From the NCBI GenBank assembly GCA_963624415.1, contig CAVFPQ010000127.1, positions 1 through 6,423 of the forward strand: a stretch of 6,423 nt of DNA, read 5' to 3'. The DNA comes from RUG806 sp963624415. GTDB taxonomy: Bacteria > Bacillota > Clostridia > Oscillospirales > Acutalibacteraceae. The notes below the pieces were generated by a model. It saw nothing but the letters and a program-made list of their open reading frames with translations, ran no database searches and had not been told where the DNA came from. This document shows positions 6,093 through 6,423 of the stretch, piece by piece. Positions within the stretch are counted from its first letter, which is position 1; the number at the start of each line of letters is the position of its first letter. Made by a program: the position numbers and the translations under genes.

Positions 6093-6098
6093 TCCTCC
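6093..6098 (-). promoter_or_regulatory. Ribosome binding site deciding the GH27 start
   Basis: The minus strand reads GGAGGA, 6 nt before the ATG at 6084-6086. The upstream in-frame TTG at 6138-6140 has no comparable site. This shortens the protein from a possible 581 to 563 residues. Confidence 0.88.
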
Positions 6099-6111
6099 AA
6101 TCCTTACAGAT

Positions 6112-6140
6112 ATAATACAATCAATTTCATCTAAAATCAA
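6112..6140 (-). promoter_or_regulatory. Promoter of the GH27-GH95 operon
   Basis: On the minus strand, TTGATT (6135-6140, 4 of 6 to consensus) and TATTAT (6112-6117, 5 of 6) are spaced exactly 17 bp. Transcription would start near 6105, about 19 nt before the ATG at 6086, with the ribosome site between. The weak -35 fits a promoter that needs an activator or is only moderately active. I see no CcpA-type cre palindrome beside it. Confidence 0.65.
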
Positions 6141-6175
6141 TATAAAGATGGCGGTTAAAATAAAATAGTTGCCGG

Positions 6176-6393
6176 TGATTGGTAAAGAAATCGGAAGTCT
6201 GATGTCAGAAACAAAGCGTTCTGCAAGCCGAAGAAGAAAAATGAAGCAAGGAAAGTCGCCTTGCGAGGCTTTCGGACAAAAATATGGGAGATTTTCAGGC
6301 GAGAAATCAATACTTCATTGTCAGTGCGTGGCTTTTATGTTCCTTCTTTTTCATCATCGCTCATTTTATATTATTTCATCAACCTACCAATCA
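6176..6393. repeat. 218-bp segment bounded by 9-bp inverted repeats, MITE-like or structured RNA
   Basis: This fills most of the 337-bp stretch (6087-6423) without a confident gene. TGATTGGTA at 6176-6184 and TACCAATCA at 6385-6393 are perfect inverted repeats. Inside them, shorter complements nest in order: 6187-6191 with 6373-6377, 6200-6204 with 6352-6356, 6225-6229 with 6330-6334, and 6240-6246 (AATGAAG) with 6313-6319 (CTTCATT). The centre holds two hairpins, 6251-6273 (GAAAGTC with GGCTTTC) and 6290-6308. A plus-strand frame is open from 6169 to the window edge, with an ATG at 6241 but no clear ribosome site. It is not called as a gene, since its product is basic, low-grade and unlike any family I know. 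Possibilities are a nonautonomous mobile element, a structured RNA, or chance. Confidence 0.4.
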
Positions 6394-6399
6394 GGTTTA

Positions 6400-6405
6400 T
6401 TGACA
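6400..6405 (+). promoter_or_regulatory. Possible -35 box of a divergent promoter cut by the window edge
   Basis: A consensus TTGACA on the plus strand lies 7 bp outside the 218-bp inverted-repeat segment. With 17-bp spacing its -10 would begin at the last base of the window, so it cannot be tested here. If real, it would drive a gene facing away from the operon, where a regulator is often found. Confidence 0.2.
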
Positions 6406-6423
6406 AAAAGGACTTATGATTGT

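Noticed and set aside
6087..6140. An 18-residue N-terminal extension of the GH27 protein from a TTG at 6138-6140
   Set aside because: The TTG lies in the -35 box of the likely promoter and has no good ribosome site, whereas the ATG at 6084-6086 has GGAGGA at 6-nt spacing.
6198..6209. TCTGA-TG-TCAGA palindrome as an operator for the operon
   Set aside because: It lies about 60 bp upstream of the -35 box inside the inverted-repeat segment, is only 5 bp per arm and has no second copy near the promoter.
1..6423. CRISPR array, tRNA, rRNA, phage or toxin-antitoxin pair
   Set aside because: No regularly spaced direct repeats, cloverleaf or rRNA-like sequence was seen, and no second small gene partners the 60-aa protein.

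Overview
The window reads as a carbohydrate-utilisation locus of a gut-type Clostridia (Bacillota), perhaps Ruminococcaceae/Oscillospirales, with an insertion sequence at one end. The organism is inferred from the enzyme families, consensus sigma-A-type promoters and strong AGGAGG ribosome sites; nothing in the window fixes the species. Every confident gene lies on the minus strand, so transcription runs from high to low coordinates.

Layout in order of transcription. At 6087-6423 there is a gene-poor region holding a 218-bp segment bounded by 9-bp inverted repeats and then the operon promoter (6112-6140). Next is a GH27-type alpha-galactosidase (4395-6086) with a sugar-binding-like domain inserted in its barrel. 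Eleven bases later comes a GH95 alpha-L-fucosidase (2119-4383). Eight bases behind the fucosidase stop is a perfect TTGACA-17-TATAAT promoter (2082-2110) driving a 60-residue protein (1851-2033) with a lysine-faced amphipathic helix and an acidic, threonine-rich tail. Twenty-one bases past that stop is a complete-looking 1,823-bp insertion sequence (7-1829). It has 22-bp terminal inverted repeats (20/22 identical) and one 527-residue DDE transposase with the IS4-superfamily Y-R-E-K signature.

The two glycosidases lack signal peptides, so they should act in the cytoplasm on imported oligosaccharides. An alpha-galactosidase paired with a 1,2-alpha-fucosidase could strip blood-group-B/H-like glycans, although plant glycans cannot be excluded. 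No transporter or regulator gene is visible in the window.

The most interesting signals are four. The insertion sequence appears able to hide its transposase ribosome site in read-through transcripts but not in its own transcript, an IS10/IS50-like logic. Its terminal-repeat core reappears around the transposase promoter. The small charge-segregated protein has its own consensus promoter. The 218-bp segment upstream of the operon has nested inverted repeats.
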